A DNA stretch of 29,839 bases, taken from contig JAEZCO010000049.1 of the NCBI GenBank assembly GCA_023433505.1, positions 1-29,839 on the forward strand, in the 5' to 3' direction. The notes under the pieces are model-generated. The model made no database searches. It worked only from the letters and a program-made list of their open reading frames with translations, and had not been told where the DNA came from. Position numbers and translations under genes: made by a program. Below, piece after piece: positions 7,090 to 15,454 of this stretch. Each line of letters starts with the position of its first letter. Within the stretch, counting starts at the first letter, position 1. This stretch comes from Bacillota bacterium (GTDB lineage Bacteria > Bacillota > Clostridia > Acetivibrionales > DTU013).

Positions 7090-7881
7090 TCATATGTCTA
7101 CTTTAGAGTGCCAGGCACTTAAACTTATCCCTGCCGCACTCAAAATCTCCTGCAGAAGGCCGCCGATAAAACTCTTCACCGCTTTAAACCCGCTGCTCTT
7201 CTCTCCCGTACTTTCGTCCATATACAATTTGCGGTTGACTTCTATCATCACGGAAGATACACGTTTATCTTTCATATAGTACTTCATCGGCACCATTGTC
7301 CCTGCAAAGGGTGAGTTGAACTTCACTGTCAGCCCCTTTTCCGTTACATACCCGGCTATCCGCCGGCTCAATTCGGGAGGCGTATGAAATTCGCTTGTTC
7401 CGATGCAAATGTCCGGCCTGTCAGGGTTTTTATCCAGCTCAAAGGACAGAGGCACCTGTGGAAAGGAGTGTCCGTCAAGAATAAGGCATTTTCCAAACTG
7501 CTGAAGCAGCGTGCCGGCTTTCCTTTCAAGCTCGGCATGATACGGGTCATAAAGCTGCTGCATCAGTTCTTCACGCCGCTGCTCCGACAACCGGCGCAGC
7601 AGTCCGCCGCTGATGGTTTTTACGTAAATGGCACCCATGCCGACCTTCGCCATTTCTTCATCCGAATCACTGCGGAAGCGTTCGGGATCAAAAACGATTC
7701 TGCTGACCGTATTCTTATGTATTTCTACATTTGGACACGCAAAGAGCTCATCGGTATAACGGTCGGTAAGCTGCAGCATTTCCCGTTCCAATTCTTCATC
7801 GTTCAGAAGAATCTCTTTCCTTATATCCGGAGGTACTTGAAGCGAGCTGTGGGGAAGATGGATCAGCATGGGTTTCATCAT
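7090..7881 (-). CDS. N-formylglutamate amidohydrolase (FGase) family protein
   Basis: The protein has 263 residues. Family features are the N-terminal LIHLPHSS, the segment LTDRYTDELF, VSRIVFDPERFRSD, the conserved LILDGHSFP with a probable metal-binding histidine, and an R-x-x-S-V-M-I-E-V-N-R block near the C-terminus. Characterised relatives hydrolyse N-formylglutamate in histidine catabolism, but no hut genes are here and many family members have other amide substrates. It follows the serine hydrolase gene by three bases, and its ribosome site AAGGAG lies within the end of that gene, so the two are coupled. The last codons are formed by a short palindrome (7107-7119), so the C-terminal tail may be recently altered. 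Confidence 0.85.
   Translation of the reverse strand: MMKPMLIHLPHSSLQVPPDIRKEILLNDEELEREMLQLTDRYTDELFACPNVEIHKNTVSRIVFDPERFRSDSDEEMAKVGMGAIYVKTISGGLLRRLSEQRREELMQQLYDPYHAELERKAGTLLQQFGKCLILDGHSFPQVPLSFELDKNPDRPDICIGTSEFHTPPELSRRIAGYVTEKGLTVKFNSPFAGTMVPMKYYMKDKRVSSVMIEVNRKLYMDESTGEKSSGFKAVKSFIGGLLQEILSAAGISLSAWHSKVDI
7107..7119. repeat. Short REP-like palindrome at the 3' end of the FGase-like gene
   Basis: AGTGCC-A-GGCACT is a perfect 6-bp inverted repeat around one base. It lies inside the last ten codons of the FGase-like gene. I recall GTGCC-N-GGCAC palindromes as frequent dispersed sequences in Firmicutes, but only one copy is visible here. Confidence 0.3.
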
Positions 7882-7884
7882 AGG

Positions 7885-9327
7885 TTATTCACTCCTTGTA
7901 AATACAATATCTTTAACCGCCGGTTCAAACGGCATTGAAACACTGCTTATAACACCCTTTGCGTCAGTGTGGAAGGTAACCTTGCAGAAGGCTTCGTCGT
8001 CGGATTCCATCATTTCAAAGGTATCATAGTGATAATGGCGCAGATAATGGTTGTGTCCGTCATCTTCCGTATACAGCCCTTTTTCGTCCAGCTTTACAGT
8101 AAATTTGCCATACCCTTTATCGGTAAATTCACCGCAAAAGGCTTCCAAAGGCTGTGAAGCGGAAGTCCCTTCTATCTGGTCCGATACAGCCGGTATTTGA
8201 TTCTTTTTTGCCTCTTCTCTTTCATTGATTTTTCTGGCCGTCCAGTCAATTTGGTCCAGACCCAGCAACCGGTCAATGATATTAAACAAGGTTATATCGG
8301 TAAGGGCACTTCCTAGAGTAGGCATAACAGTGATACCTATGTTTCTCTTCGGCAGGAGGAAAACCTGGCTTCCGAAAAATCCGCTATGCACCGCAAGCTT
8401 CTCCCCTCTGTATGCCCAGATGAACCAGCCCAGGCCGCAGCTGGATTCGCCGTGTTCTTCATAAGGCGAATTCCAGTTGTCGACCATCTGCGGTGAGTGC
8501 ATTTGTTCAAAAGCTTTTTCAGAGATAATCCTTTTTCCTTTGAATTCACCCTTGTTCAACTGCAGGATCATCCAGTTGGCTATTTCATTGGCTGTCGTAT
8601 TTATGCCTCCGGCAGGGCACCTGGGTGAAATATAATCAGGGTCCATCTCCTTATAGCCTTTATATTGCCGCAGCTCATCACCCTTCATATAGAAGCACTC
8701 GGCATGGTTACCGGTTAAGCGTGCCCTAAAATACTTTAAAGTGGTCTTTTCCATTTCCAGCGCATCGAAAAGCCTCTCCTGTACAAAGCTTTCCCACGTT
8801 TGCCCTGAAATGCAATCCACAAGATGTCCGGCAGTCATATACATGAGATTATTGTATTGAAGCTTGGTCCTGATAGGATAGGAGGACTCCAGATATTGCA
8901 GATTGGCAACCATTTCCTTTCTGGTCTTGAAATCATGCAGCGCTCCGTCATGTGCCGGAAGACCCGTTCTGTGGCATAACAGGTCTCTTGGGGTGACATG
9001 CTCCGTTGCATATTTGTCCTTAAGCCTGAAATACGGGATATAGTATCTGACGGGGGTATCCCAGTCCAGCTTGCCTTCATCCGCCAGTATGGCCAGCGAG
9101 GCTGAAACAAAGGCTTTCGTATTGGAGGCAATGCGATACAGCGTATCTGCATTCATTTCCAGGCCATTGTCCGGATCCCTGAAGCCATACCCCTTTGAAT
9201 ACAAAAGCGCTCCGTCCTTAACCACGGATAAAGCCAATCCGGGCACCTTCCATTCCTTCCTGCCGTTTTCAATGAATTGGTCAATTCCTTCCAGTTTCTG
9301 CAGATCAGCCCTGCGATTATTACCCAT
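7885..9327 (-). CDS. Serine hydrolase of the beta-lactamase / class C penicillin-binding fold
   Basis: The protein has 480 residues. Catalytic motifs are all present: S68-N-T-K71 (RIASNTKAF), Y158-N-N160 (LQYNNLMYM), and H314-S-G316 in place of the KTG box. A C-terminal domain of about 100 residues rich in beta-strands follows (from about residue 380), as in relatives with a lipocalin-like tail. There is no signal peptide, so it is probably cytoplasmic. Family members act as D-aminopeptidases, esterases or peptide hydrolases; true beta-lactamase activity is unlikely for this subfamily. The ribosome site AAGGAGG lies in the last codons of the ATPase gene and only one base separates the two genes, so it belongs to the exporter operon. 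A role in trimming or detoxifying the transported compound is inference. Confidence 0.88.
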   Translation of the reverse strand: MGNNRRADLQKLEGIDQFIENGRKEWKVPGLALSVVKDGALLYSKGYGFRDPDNGLEMNADTLYRIASNTKAFVSASLAILADEGKLDWDTPVRYYIPYFRLKDKYATEHVTPRDLLCHRTGLPAHDGALHDFKTRKEMVANLQYLESSYPIRTKLQYNNLMYMTAGHLVDCISGQTWESFVQERLFDALEMEKTTLKYFRARLTGNHAECFYMKGDELRQYKGYKEMDPDYISPRCPAGGINTTANEIANWMILQLNKGEFKGKRIISEKAFEQMHSPQMVDNWNSPYEEHGESSCGLGWFIWAYRGEKLAVHSGFFGSQVFLLPKRNIGITVMPTLGSALTDITLFNIIDRLLGLDQIDWTARKINEREEAKKNQIPAVSDQIEGTSASQPLEAFCGEFTDKGYGKFTVKLDEKGLYTEDDGHNHYLRHYHYDTFEMMESDDEAFCKVTFHTDAKGVISSVSMPFEPAVKDIVFTRSE

Positions 9328-9328
9328 T

Positions 9329-10339
9329 CTACAGACCTCCTTTTTGTATAGTGTTTTTATTTGCGGTTACATACAGTTCCTTGATAACACTCTCGATTTG
9401 CGGCGGCCGCATGGTCAAATCACTTATTATATAGTCATCATTCATGAACTTTATGAATTGATTCAGCTCCAGCTTGTCGGTATCCAGCTCCAGCTCCGCA
9501 TTGTATGCCGTCACCGAAGCCCTGACATACACGCCGGGCATGCCTCCAAAGTCCGGGAGCGGCCTTTGGGTAGCCAGACTCACCAGCTTCCTGTTTCCAA
9601 AGAAATTGCATAGCGCATCCATGCTGTCGTCATATGCAATTTCTCCATTGTTGACAACGATTACCCTCCTCGCCATTTTTTCCACATCGTCAAGATCATG
9701 GGTCGTGAGTATAAAAGTAGTCCCCTTTCTGTTCATTTCCAGTATGAATTCCCGGATTCTCTCCTTTGCTATAACATCCAGTCCGATGGTAGGTTCGTCC
9801 AGAAAAACAATTTTCGGGTCATGCAGCATGGCCATGATAAACTCGCATTTCATCCGTTCGCCCAACGACAACTGCCGGGTCGGCTTCTTAATGTGTCCCC
9901 CTACCTCCAGCAGCTCCGCCATTCGGTTGAGCCGTTCCTTGTAAAGCGCAGCCGGTATGTCATAAATGACCCTGTTCATTTCAAAAGAGTCCAATGGCGG
10001 TATATCCCATATTAGCTGGGATTTCTGGCCAAAAACGGCGCCTATGCCCGCAACGTATTGTTTCCGTTTGAGCCATGGCACATAACCCATGATTTCCGCC
10101 TCCCCGGAGGTAGGATAAAGCACTCCCGTCAGTATCTTCAGGGTGGTTGATTTGCCGGCGCCGTTCGGTCCCAGAAGCCCCAGCATTTCGCCTTCCTCTA
10201 CGTTGAAAGAGATTCCCTTTAAGGCTTCCACCTTGATCATTTTCCTTTTTACCAGACTTTTTAAAGAATCCCGAAAGGAGCTGCCCCGTTCATGGGTCAG
10301 ATAGGTCTTTCGCAATTCCTTTATTTTTATAATCGCCAT
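9329..10339 (-). CDS. ABC-2 type transporter ATP-binding protein (COG4586-like)
   Basis: The protein has 336 residues. It has Walker A GPNGAGKS at 57-64, a Q-loop around FGQKSQLIWD, a degenerate signature LSLGER, Walker B IVFLDEPTIGLD and the switch histidine in LTTHDLDD. The N-terminal stretch before the core, with an insert rich in Arg/Lys (SFRDSLKSLVKRK), and a C-terminal extension of about 100 residues match the ATPases that pair with two DUF990-type permeases. It energises export through the two membrane proteins encoded upstream. GGAGG precedes the ATG. The 91 bp between this gene and the permease gene hold no recognised element. Confidence 0.92.
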   Translation of the reverse strand: MAIIKIKELRKTYLTHERGSSFRDSLKSLVKRKMIKVEALKGISFNVEEGEMLGLLGPNGAGKSTTLKILTGVLYPTSGEAEIMGYVPWLKRKQYVAGIGAVFGQKSQLIWDIPPLDSFEMNRVIYDIPAALYKERLNRMAELLEVGGHIKKPTRQLSLGERMKCEFIMAMLHDPKIVFLDEPTIGLDVIAKERIREFILEMNRKGTTFILTTHDLDDVEKMARRVIVVNNGEIAYDDSMDALCNFFGNRKLVSLATQRPLPDFGGMPGVYVRASVTAYNAELELDTDKLELNQFIKFMNDDYIISDLTMRPPQIESVIKELYVTANKNTIQKGGL

Positions 10340-10430
10340 CTAAGTCCTCCATTCTTCAAGGCAACGGGATCCTTTTCATATCCGCCGGCCCTTACAGATG
10401 CAGCGGGCCTGTCTTTCAGCAGCAGTGGAG

Positions 10431-11213
10431 TCATCCCCCTGCGCTGGTATATTGTCTGAGCATCAGCTTCCAAAAACCTGCGCTGGCCAGCAGAAAGATA
10501 AAACAAACAACGCATGTGACTATAATCCCTTCTGGCCGTTTCCCCAGCAAAACCGAAGCAGGCAAAAAACCAACGGCCGCTATGGGTACGATATAGGAGA
10601 TAACCGTCTGAAATCCCCTTGAAAAGATGCTTCTTGGGTAGTTGCCAAAGGATACAAGGCTGTCGAATATCTCATAAATCCTGCTGTTGCCCACCCATTT
10701 GAACGCGCTTCCGGCCATGAGCAGTGCAAATGCAAAAAGCATGACCAGAGACAGCACAAACAGGAGAAGAAAAAGCAGTACATCTGCAATGCCCGGCGGC
10801 GGCAGCATCGTAAATGCATACAAGGACACCAGCAAACCGCAGGTAACGACGCCGAGGCTGTCCGGTTCAAAATTGGTGGCAACGGACAGAAACAAGGTGG
10901 AAGCCGGCTTGATCAGCAAAATGTCATAGGAGCCCTCCCTGACCCGGTTCAAGGTGTTCCATACCAACCCGAAAAACAAAAGGTTCGCCATGCCTCTGGA
11001 CAGAAGGAAAATTCCCTGGAGCAGCAGTACTTCACCAAAAGTCCACCCCGGAATGGATGCGCCGGTTTTATAAATCAATACGGTAATGAAGGGTATAAGC
11101 AGTTCGGCGATGAAGATCATCGCCGTGCTGAAGAAAAAGTCCGCACGGTAGGTGATTCTGGATGCAAAGCTGTTTTTCAGGGCCATAAGATAGAGTCTGG
11201 CGCTTCTTCTCAT
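10431..11213 (-). CDS. ABC-2 type permease, second subunit (COG3694-like)
   Basis: The protein has 260 residues with about six hydrophobic segments, among them the stretches IFIAELLIPFITVLIY, VLLLQGIFLLSRGMANLLFF, VLLFLLLFVLSLVMLFAFALLMAG and VTCVVCFIFLLASAGF. The head, with RSARLYLMALKNSFASRITYRADF, is characteristic of this uncharacterised export-permease family. The ATG overlaps the stop of the preceding permease gene by four bases (ATGA), so the two subunits are translationally coupled and likely form a heterodimer. The substrate is unknown. Confidence 0.88.
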   Translation of the reverse strand: MRRSARLYLMALKNSFASRITYRADFFFSTAMIFIAELLIPFITVLIYKTGASIPGWTFGEVLLLQGIFLLSRGMANLLFFGLVWNTLNRVREGSYDILLIKPASTLFLSVATNFEPDSLGVVTCGLLVSLYAFTMLPPPGIADVLLFLLLFVLSLVMLFAFALLMAGSAFKWVGNSRIYEIFDSLVSFGNYPRSIFSRGFQTVISYIVPIAAVGFLPASVLLGKRPEGIIVTCVVCFIFLLASAGFWKLMLRQYTSAGG

Positions 11214-12040
11214 GCTCCCACCCCCGTAAACTGTTTCATCCCCAATTTGTAAAACAGGATCGTGAAGCCTGTCATAACTAACACTGCAACAGCTTGAATC
11301 CCGACAATCTGAGGTATTGTGCAGGCGAATCCGCCCAATTCATATGTGCCGATAAACACACGAATGGGAACATAGGTAATAAATTGAAAAGGTAAAATGA
11401 AAAAAAACTTTTGCAGCAGTAAGGGGAAAAAGGTAAGAGGAACCAGCACCCCGGAGCTGATATCCCGCAGGATCAAAAACATTCTCCGCACACCCGAGGT
11501 CCTGGTGAGCCAGAAGGCGGTTATCCCCACGCAGTAATCCACCAAAAACATCATGATAAAGCCCAGGGCTATGGAAACCAGAGCCCAAAAGGGCTGAGCC
11601 GGAACAAGCCTGATTTTCAGCATCAGGGTAAATATCAAAAACAGCGGAATAAATTCGAAAACCACCCCCAGAGCCCTGTGCCCTATCTTCTGGCAAAATG
11701 CAAAGTAAACATGGGACATGGGCCGCAGCACAAAGGTAAGAAATTTCCCGGTGTGAATCAGCATCTGAAGATTCCAGTCTGCGAAATCCATGAGGATATA
11801 GTTTATCAGTGAAGCTATGGCATAGTAGGTGATCATTTGCTCCAATGACAGCCCGCTGATGCTGTCCCGGGTATTGTAAACGGCTCTCCATATAAAGTAC
11901 TGGACCAGAAAGTAAACAGGCCCGACGAAAATCGAAACCATGGAATGGGATCTATAGACCGACCATTCCTTGTATGTAGCGAATGCTACCGCCTTAAGAA
12001 TGCCAAACTGCCGCCGGACAACCCTCACAGAACGCATCAT
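11210..12040 (-). CDS. ABC-2 type permease, first subunit (COG4587-like)
   Basis: From the ATG at 12040 the protein has 276 residues; that start has AAGGGTGG six bases upstream, while the ATG at 12103 has no ribosome site. There are about six membrane segments, including SIFVGPVYFLVQYFIW, MITYYAIASLINYILM, a long pair after the FEFIPLFLIFTLML stretch, and a last helix VGIQAVAVLVMTGFTILFY. The GKFLTFVLRPMSHVYFAF loop is typical of the family. It is the first gene of the operon permease-permease-ATPase-serine hydrolase-FGase. Upstream, 12041-12219 shows no convincing promoter. Confidence 0.85.
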   Translation of the reverse strand: MMRSVRVVRRQFGILKAVAFATYKEWSVYRSHSMVSIFVGPVYFLVQYFIWRAVYNTRDSISGLSLEQMITYYAIASLINYILMDFADWNLQMLIHTGKFLTFVLRPMSHVYFAFCQKIGHRALGVVFEFIPLFLIFTLMLKIRLVPAQPFWALVSIALGFIMMFLVDYCVGITAFWLTRTSGVRRMFLILRDISSGVLVPLTFFPLLLQKFFFILPFQFITYVPIRVFIGTYELGGFACTIPQIVGIQAVAVLVMTGFTILFYKLGMKQFTGVGA

Positions 12041-12219
12041 CCCAAACCACCCTTGCCCGAACTTTTGTTCTTTTATGCTACCAGATTTGTCACATTTATG
12101 CAAGAGAAATTTTGATTTATACCTGAACTGTCCTTGTCGGCTTTAGCAAAGCAATGTGCTGCACCGGTCAAGTATCAGCATATGAAAGACGCCCCATTTG
12201 GCCATTCCTGTAAACGAAA

Positions 12220-12262
12220 AAGCAGGGAACCGTTCTACTCACAAAGTAACGGTCCCCTGCTT
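12220..12262 (-). terminator. Strong intrinsic terminator after the lysC operon
   Basis: A 15-bp inverted repeat with a single mismatch (arms 12220-12234 and 12248-12262, loop 13 bases) is followed on the minus strand by a T-rich run (TTTTTCG). It lies 57 bases after the lysC stop and so ends the ACT-hom-lysC operon. Its arm sequence CAGGGGACCGTT resembles a dispersed clostridial element; see 16450-16461. Confidence 0.8.
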
Positions 12263-12319
12263 ACTAAAATTTATTAGGCACTGGTAAAAATATAGCTTCC
12301 GCTAAAATTTTCAGTACTC

Positions 12320-13534
12320 CTAAAAAGCGCCAAGCTTGAACTTTTCATGGATGGCATTGACGGCCCTGTCGGCATGCTGAATGTCTACCAGTACCGAAAT
12401 CTTTATTTCGGAGGTGGAAATCATATGGATATTGATATCGGCGTCGTAAAGCGCTTCGAACATCATTGAGGCCACTCCCGGATTATTCACCATACCGGCG
12501 CCCACAATGGATACCTTGGAATATTTGTCGGAATGCTTGACCTCCTTGGCACTGATCACGCCAAGGTTTGCATTGATTACATCCAGGGTCTTGTTCAGGT
12601 CGGACTTCCGTATTGTGAAGGAAATATCCTTGGTATTGTCCCTGCCGATGGACTGAAGGATGATATCAACACTAATTTTCTCCTTTGCCAGCAGCGAGAA
12701 TAATTTAAACGCCATCCCCGGCTTATCCTCTACGCCCATAACCGCGATCCTTGCAATATCGTTATCCCTGGCAACACCTCTAACCAGCATTTTTTCCACG
12801 TTACCTACCTCCTTTATAACCGTACCCTTTGATTTATTCAAACTGGACCTGACGACAAGGTTGACATCGTATTTTTTCGCCAGCTCCACCGACCTGTTGT
12901 GCAGCACATTGGCGCCCAGACTGGCCAGTTCGAGCATTTCATCATAAGAAATGTCGTCAAGCTTGCTTGCGTTTTTTACTATTCTTGGGTCCGCAGTAAA
13001 TACGCCGTCCACATCGGTATAGATCTCGCACAGGTCCGCGTTCAAAGCAGCCGCAAGAGCCACCGCCGTCGTATCGGAGCCGCCGCGCCCCAGGGTAGTG
13101 ATATCGCCAAACTTGTTCAAGCCCTGAAAGCCTGCAACAATGACGATACATTTCTTGTCAAGCTCCATGAAAATTCTTTCGGTATCAATATTCTTTATCC
13201 TTGCATTTCCATAATTGCTGTCCGTCGTGATTCCCGCCTGGGTACCCGTAAGGGACACCACATGGTAGCCTTTTTTTTCAATGGCCATTGCAAGTAAAGC
13301 TATAGAAATCTGCTCACCGGTGGAAAGCAGCATGTCCATTTCTCTTTTTGACGGAGTAGGATTGATTTCCTTTGCTTTTTCTATCAGCTCATCCGTCGTA
13401 TCCCCTTGTGCCGAGACTGCCACTACGACTGAATTGCCTGCGTCATAAGCCTCCATGATTCTGTTGGCTGCGTTGAATACCCTTTCCGCATTGGCAACAG
13501 AGCTGCCGCCATATTTTTGTACAATCAAGCCCAC
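12320..13534 (-). CDS. lysC: Aspartate kinase (aspartokinase)
   Basis: The protein has 404 residues and catalyses ATP-dependent phosphorylation of L-aspartate, the first step toward lysine, threonine and methionine. The kinase signature is at the N-terminus (VQKYGGSSV), with LLSTGEQISIALLA, GFQGLN and TTLGRGGSDTTAVALAAAL, then the D-V-D-G-V-F-T-A-D-P-R block. Two ACT regulatory domains follow from about residue 265 (RIAVMGVEDKPG; KVSIVGAGMVNNPGVA). The length matches the monofunctional class. The start is GTG with AAGGAGG about nine bases upstream. It is the last gene of the operon, 42 bp after hom. Confidence 0.95.
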   Translation of the reverse strand: MGLIVQKYGGSSVANAERVFNAANRIMEAYDAGNSVVVAVSAQGDTTDELIEKAKEINPTPSKREMDMLLSTGEQISIALLAMAIEKKGYHVVSLTGTQAGITTDSNYGNARIKNIDTERIFMELDKKCIVIVAGFQGLNKFGDITTLGRGGSDTTAVALAAALNADLCEIYTDVDGVFTADPRIVKNASKLDDISYDEMLELASLGANVLHNRSVELAKKYDVNLVVRSSLNKSKGTVIKEVGNVEKMLVRGVARDNDIARIAVMGVEDKPGMAFKLFSLLAKEKISVDIILQSIGRDNTKDISFTIRKSDLNKTLDVINANLGVISAKEVKHSDKYSKVSIVGAGMVNNPGVASMMFEALYDADINIHMISTSEIKISVLVDIQHADRAVNAIHEKFKLGAF

Positions 13535-13576
13535 GGATTCATACCTCCTTTATTGCATCTAATTATAGTATAGTTC

Positions 13577-14827
13577 CTAGTCTTCTTCAATTCTTATAAC
13601 ACTGACTACTTCCTTTACGGAACCGATTCCTTTCAAGGCGTTTACTCTCCCGGAAAGCTCCCCTTCGGTGGCTTTCTCGGAAATAAAAGCCAGCTCGCCC
13701 TCTGTCTCCGGCTTGTTGTAAACCAGGAATTCCGGCGCCTTAAAGGTATTCCGGATAAATTTCCGCGCCTCTTCCGAATTTCTGGCTTTTACCCTGACAA
13801 AATACCGGGTCTCGCTTTCCGATATATCAATAAGGTTGTTGTCTTCCCTTATGGGCCATACATTATTTCCCCCGCTGTCAATATGGCGCACGATATCGAT
13901 GATATCGGCCACAACCGCGCTGGCGGTGGGAAGCTTTCCCGCCCCTCTGCCATAAAACATGGCATCGCCGATGGCGTCGCCTTTGACAACAATTGCATTG
14001 AAAACATCCTCCACATTGGATAACGGATGATTCTTTCCGATAATGGCAGGACTGACCCTGGCAAAAACCTTGTCCCCTACCCTTTTACTGATGGCCACCA
14101 GCTTTATTACAGCGTCCATCAGCTCTGCGTACTGCATATCGACAAGGCTGATCTTTGTGATTCCTTCGGTATAGATGGCATTGCAGTCAATAAACTCATT
14201 ATATGCAATGGAAGACAAAATGGCAATTTTTCTGCAGGCGTCATGGCCCTCGATATCCGCGGTAGGATTCGCTTCCGCATACCCATTCTCCTGGGCGCTT
14301 TTTAAGGCGTCGGAAAAATTTCTTCCTTCTTTTCTCATCTGTGTAAGTATATAATTCGTCGTGCCGTTGAGAATTCCGGTCACGCCGTTGATTACATTCG
14401 CCGCCAGGCATTGGTTCAGGGGCCGTATGATGGGTATGCCTCCCCCCACACTGGCCTCAAAGAGGTAACTGACGCCATTTTCAGCCGCCATTTTCAACAA
14501 TTCCGGTCCATGGGTGGCAACCAGCTCTTTGTTTGAGGTCACGACATGCTTTTTAAGCAAAAAGGCTTTCTTAGTGAATTCGTAGGCGATTTTAGCGCCT
14601 CCGATGGTTTCAACAACAATACTGATGGAGTCGTCACCGAAAACCTCGCCGGCGTCTTTGGTCAGCAGACTGCTGTCAGGCCCTTCGGGGAAATCCCTGA
14701 TATCCAGAATTTTTTTGACCTGTATTTCATCACCGGTCCGCTGGCTGATGCTCCGGCTATTTTTTCTTATGACTTCGGCGACACCCGAGCCTACTACTCC
14801 ATATCCCAAAATTGCTACATTTATCAT
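13577..14827 (-). CDS. hom: Homoserine dehydrogenase
   Basis: From the ATG at 14827 (GGGAGGG just upstream; the start at 14854 lacks this) the protein has 416 residues. It reduces aspartate semialdehyde to homoserine. The Rossmann motif is ILGYGVVGSGV at residues 5-15. The catalytic domain shows TSNKELVATHG, GGGIPIIRPLNQ, NGTTNYILTQM and ANPTADIEGHDACRKIAIL, with the expected lysine and acidic substrate ligands. A C-terminal ACT domain (RYFVRVKARNSEEARKF) is the usual threonine-sensing part. It lies between the ACT protein gene (33-base gap) and lysC, so the operon channels aspartate toward threonine and methionine. No thrB or thrC is visible. Confidence 0.95.
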   Translation of the reverse strand: MINVAILGYGVVGSGVAEVIRKNSRSISQRTGDEIQVKKILDIRDFPEGPDSSLLTKDAGEVFGDDSISIVVETIGGAKIAYEFTKKAFLLKKHVVTSNKELVATHGPELLKMAAENGVSYLFEASVGGGIPIIRPLNQCLAANVINGVTGILNGTTNYILTQMRKEGRNFSDALKSAQENGYAEANPTADIEGHDACRKIAILSSIAYNEFIDCNAIYTEGITKISLVDMQYAELMDAVIKLVAISKRVGDKVFARVSPAIIGKNHPLSNVEDVFNAIVVKGDAIGDAMFYGRGAGKLPTASAVVADIIDIVRHIDSGGNNVWPIREDNNLIDISESETRYFVRVKARNSEEARKFIRNTFKAPEFLVYNKPETEGELAFISEKATEGELSGRVNALKGIGSVKEVVSVIRIEED

Positions 14828-14860
14828 AGGACCCTCCCTAATATCGACAATCAAGCCGCT

Positions 14861-15304
14861 TTAATCCCTTGCAAGGATTTCCTGCCTTCTTACTCCGTCT
14901 ATCGTTCCTATACTCTCCATCATTTCCCTGATCTCCATGGTCATACCCGTCGTTTCGATGGAGATGGTTACATCGGCAAGTCCGTTTATAGGGACATTCT
15001 GATTTATGGTGATGATATTGGCTTTGGCAAAGGCGATTTTATTTATAATACTGGATAATATTCCGGAGAAGTCCTCAACAACAAAAAACAGTGTTATGAC
15101 CCGTCCTCTGGAGGTCTCATAAAACGGAAAAACGAAATCCTTGTATTTATAATACGCGCTCCTGCTGATCCCTGCTTCCTTTACCGCATCATTCACGGCT
15201 TTTATCCTGCCCTTGCTGAGGATTTTTTTTACTTCGATGACCTTCGAAAAAACCTCGGGAAGGACAGATGCATCTACAAGCAGATAGGTAGAATTCTTGT
15301 CCAT
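14861..15304 (-). CDS. ACT-domain protein of the PheB/UPF0735 family
   Basis: From the ATG at 15304, with GGAGG close before it, the protein has 147 residues. The N-terminal half has a helix-turn-helix-like stretch (GRIKAVNDAVKEAGISRSAYYKYKD), and the C-terminal half is an ACT domain (ITLFFVVEDFSGILSSIINKIAFAKANI). Proteins of this family often sit next to hom or pheA genes. They probably bind an amino acid and modulate the pathway or its transcription; no activity is established from sequence. It is the promoter-proximal gene of the operon. Confidence 0.88.
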   Translation of the reverse strand: MDKNSTYLLVDASVLPEVFSKVIEVKKILSKGRIKAVNDAVKEAGISRSAYYKYKDFVFPFYETSRGRVITLFFVVEDFSGILSSIINKIAFAKANIITINQNVPINGLADVTISIETTGMTMEIREMMESIGTIDGVRRQEILARD

Positions 15305-15313
15305 AACTCCTCC

Positions 15314-15334
15314 ATGTCCGCGCAGTGCGAACAT
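15314..15334 (-). promoter_or_regulatory. Leader hairpin just upstream of the ACT-hom-lysC ribosome site
   Basis: ATGTTCGC and GCGGACAT (minus strand) pair over eight bases with one G-T wobble around a five-base loop, ending right before the GGAGGAG ribosome site. A TATAAT -10 at 15424-15419 would give a leader of about 108 bases. I see no T-box or lysine-riboswitch signature. A regulatory role is inference. Confidence 0.35.
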
Positions 15335-15454
15335 TTGTGTTTCTTTTGTGTAATATTAGCATATTCCGGAGGAGGAATCAAGATGTTTTTACGAAAAGAG
15401 TGAAAAAAAGACACTGCAATTATACCGTTATAACTTAAAGCTACCGGGTCAAGA

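Noticed and set aside
7885..9327. Reading the serine hydrolase as a beta-lactamase resistance gene
   Set aside because: It lacks a signal peptide and has HSG rather than the KTG box, and it sits in an exporter operon; a peptidase or esterase role is more likely.
7384..9613. Plus-strand frames of about 180 codons opposite the FGase and serine hydrolase genes
   Set aside because: The minus-strand proteins have clear family motifs, and the plus frames have no ribosome site or recognisable motif.
10327..10515. Minus-strand 62-codon frame between the permease and ATPase genes
   Set aside because: It overlaps the end of the permease in another frame, has no ribosome site and looks like an out-of-frame shadow.
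15305..15454. Possible T-box or lysine riboswitch before the ACT-hom-lysC operon
   Set aside because: No T-box consensus, no specifier stem and no lysine-riboswitch core; the leader is too short for either.
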